Source: Chitinophagales bacterium (GTDB taxonomy: Bacteria > Bacteroidota > Bacteroidia > Chitinophagales > UBA10324). From it: a DNA stretch of 6,744 nt. Below the pieces are notes generated by a model that saw only the letters and a program-made list of their open reading frames with translations, did not search any database and was not told where the DNA came from. The stretch spans positions 1 to 6,744 of the forward strand of contig JAJAYG010000360.1 in NCBI GenBank assembly GCA_026786335.1. Reading direction: 5' to 3'. Within the stretch, counting starts at the first letter, position 1. Every line of letters begins with the position of its first letter. The position numbers were made by a program, and so were the translations under genes. This document shows positions 5,090-6,744 of this stretch, one piece after another.

Positions 5090-6595
5090 TTGCATCCACT
5101 CGTAAAAAAGTTAGCGCAGCAAACTGCCATCTATGGAGTCAGCAGTATTCTGGCGCGCTTTCTCAACTATGCATTAGTTCCCATACAAACACGTGTTTTT
5201 TTACCCGGCGAATTTGGTGTGGTCACACAGTTTTTTGCTTATGCCGGCTTTCTAAATATTCTTTTTACCTACGGAATGGAAACAGGTTTCTTCCGCTTCG
5301 CCACAGTAAAAGAAAATAAGAAACAAGTTTATGATACCGGCGTTGCTGCCATGCTTTTTACCTCACTGCTGTTTGCAGTTGCATTGTTTGTTTTCCGCGA
5401 ACCCATTGCAACACTGATGCAATTTGAAGGGCACACGCAATACGTTACACTGCTTGCACTCACACTGGCGCTTGATGCAGTGGTAACAATTCCGTTCGCA
5501 TACCTGCGGCAGGAAAACCGACCTGTACGTTTTGCCACTTTCAAAGTCCTTAATATTTCCACCAATGTTTTCTTCAATATTTTATTTCTCATTGTTTGTC
5601 CGTGGATTTTAGAAAGCAATTCAATGGCTTCGCTGCACGGCATCACAAACATCATTTACAATCCCGCATTGGGTGTTGAATATATTTTTATAGCAGGATT
5701 GCTTGCAAGCGTAGTCACCTTTATTGCCATGTCGCGGTACTTTTTAATAAGAGAATGGAAAGTGAATTTGAATTTGTTGAATGAAATGTTGAAGTATTCA
5801 TGGCCGCTTATTATTGTTGGTTTGGCAGGTATGGGAAATGAATTACTGAGTCGCGTAATGCTCACCCGCCGCTGGGCAGGCACGCATGAAGAAGCCATTT
5901 ATGCACTGGGAATTTTTGGCGCCTGCTACAAAATGAGTTTGCTCATGACTTTGTTTGTGCAGGCATACCGCATGGCAGCCGAACCTTTTTTCTTTGGTGA
6001 ATCAAAGAAGCTCAACCCTCAGATAACCTATGCACGTACCATGAATTTCTTTGTGATTTTTTGCTGTTTCATTTTTTTACTCGTGGCACTCAACATGGAT
6101 TTTTTCAAAACCATTTTTATGGGAAAGGAATATTACGAAGGTGTTCGCATAGTTCCCATTCTGTTGATCGCGCAATTCTTTTTAGGAGTGTATTACAACC
6201 TCACCATCTGGTACAAACTCACCAATAAAAATATTGCGGGCTCACTCATTGCATTTGCAGGAGTCATCATCACCTTTGCATTGAACTGGATCTGGATTCC
6301 GCAGTATGGTTACTACGGTTCTTCGTGGGTTACTTTTATTTGTTATGGAGGAATGATGGTGATCTCTTACTTCCTCGGGCAGAAATATTATCCGGTGCCT
6401 TATGATCTCAAAAGATTTTTCATTTACATCTCCATTGCAGTCGGCATCTTCTTTCTGCAAAATGAAATTGTTGCTGTACTCGCTCAATCATTGGGCATCA
6501 TCAAATATTTTACAGCGGCAATTCTCATGGCTTCATTTCTTGGTGTGGTGTATTTGATTGAGAAAGGAAAGGTTGGATTTTTGAAGGTGATTTGA
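5090..6595 (+). CDS. Polysaccharide / O-antigen flippase (Wzx-like, MATE/MVF superfamily)
   Basis: The 501-residue protein is an inner-membrane protein of a family that moves lipid-linked oligosaccharides across the membrane for polysaccharide or lipopolysaccharide assembly. About 14 hydrophobic segments can be traced (roughly 12-32, 44-61, 83-102, 117-138, 155-172, 197-216, 235-254, 271-293, 317-336, 351-371, 384-402, 408-430, 442-460, 472-490). The N-terminus (KKLAQQTAIYGVSSILARFLNY) and the LKYSWPLII segment near 234 fit the family. The start is taken as TTG at 5090: an in-frame TAA lies directly before it, conserved sequence begins within a few residues, and the next in-frame ATG would remove 62 residues and two helices. 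No glycosyltransferase or polymerase genes are seen nearby, so the sugar substrate is unknown. It is transcribed away from vapBC. Exporters of related MATE type are possible but less likely. Confidence 0.88.
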   Translation: MHPLVKKLAQQTAIYGVSSILARFLNYALVPIQTRVFLPGEFGVVTQFFAYAGFLNILFTYGMETGFFRFATVKENKKQVYDTGVAAMLFTSLLFAVALFVFREPIATLMQFEGHTQYVTLLALTLALDAVVTIPFAYLRQENRPVRFATFKVLNISTNVFFNILFLIVCPWILESNSMASLHGITNIIYNPALGVEYIFIAGLLASVVTFIAMSRYFLIREWKVNLNLLNEMLKYSWPLIIVGLAGMGNELLSRVMLTRRWAGTHEEAIYALGIFGACYKMSLLMTLFVQAYRMAAEPFFFGESKKLNPQITYARTMNFFVIFCCFIFLLVALNMDFFKTIFMGKEYYEGVRIVPILLIAQFFLGVYYNLTIWYKLTNKNIAGSLIAFAGVIITFALNWIWIPQYGYYGSSWVTFICYGGMMVISYFLGQKYYPVPYDLKRFFIYISIAVGIFFLQNEIVAVLAQSLGIIKYFTAAILMASFLGVVYLIEKGKVGFLKVI

Positions 6596-6666
6596 AGGGA
6601 AGTTATATAATCAAAGAGCACCTGATTTTAGTGAAGTGAGAGTTAAATCTGTTGATTTTCATGTTG

Positions 6667-6692
6667 TTCGAAGTGTTTTTTCACACTTCGAA
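6667..6692. terminator. Perfect 10-bp hairpin after the flippase gene
   Basis: TTCGAAGTGT (6667-6676) pairs exactly with ACACTTCGAA (6683-6692) around a TTTTTC loop, about 70 bp past the flippase stop. Only AATTTAG-like sequence follows rather than a clean T run, so it could be the first of two tandem terminators or an mRNA-stabilising 3' hairpin. Confidence 0.5.
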
Positions 6693-6706
6693 TTTAGAAA
6701 TAATTT

Positions 6707-6733
6707 AAGAAGTCTCCCGACTTCTTTTGTTTT
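6707..6733 (+). terminator. Intrinsic terminator of the flippase gene
   Basis: AAGAAGTC (6707-6714) pairs with GACTTCTT (6719-6726) around a TCCC loop, and the stem runs into TTGTTTT. This is the classic stem plus T-tract form. It can also serve a convergent gene beyond the window edge, because A-rich sequence flanks the left arm. Confidence 0.8.
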
Positions 6734-6744
6734 AAAAAAACAAC

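Noticed and set aside
5329..5898. Two minus-strand open frames inside the flippase gene
   Set aside because: Both are shadows of a strongly hydrophobic coding region and have no start signals or family features.

Overview
The window looks like chromosomal DNA from a member of the Bacteroidota. The evidence is a type A C-terminal sorting domain of the type IX secretion system (T9SS), AT-rich intergenic DNA, gene starts without a clear Shine-Dalgarno sequence, promoter -7 boxes of the TAnnTTTG type, and a transketolase encoded as a separate N-terminal subunit. Genus cannot be told from the sequence alone.

Layout, left to right. (1) A plus-strand gene (46-1608) encodes a secreted protein that joins a mono-heme cytochrome c-like domain, a two-copper ascorbate-dependent (PHM/DBM-like) monooxygenase core with all six expected copper ligands, and a T9SS tail. 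(2) It converges on a minus-strand gene (1642-3111) for an exported von Willebrand factor A (vWA) protein with an intact MIDAS metal site. (3) Upstream of that, on the same strand, is the N-terminal subunit of transketolase (3170-4012); its C-terminal partner is not in the window. (4) A minus-strand VapBC-type toxin-antitoxin pair (AbrB-fold antitoxin 4583-4813, PIN-domain toxin 4182-4586) has a 4-bp ATGA overlap and a candidate operator over its promoter. (5) A divergent plus-strand gene (5090-6595) encodes a 14-helix Wzx/MATE-like polysaccharide flippase, probably starting at TTG. Two hairpins follow it; the second has the form of an intrinsic terminator.

The genes do not form one pathway: surface redox enzyme, exported vWA protein, pentose phosphate enzyme, toxin-antitoxin pair and envelope polysaccharide export are separate functions. 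The most unusual content is between the genes. A ~63-bp element occurs twice in direct orientation, once on each side of the vapBC pair. Each copy carries a 7-bp hairpin stem with the same GATT loop, and the middle base pair differs between copies in a compensated way (T-A against A-T). Runs of 7-nt units lead directly into both hairpins. Two more 7-nt arrays occur at the vWA gene: one contains its start codon, and the other encodes most of the hydrophobic core of its signal peptide. Because 7 is not a multiple of 3, gain or loss of one unit would shift the reading frame.
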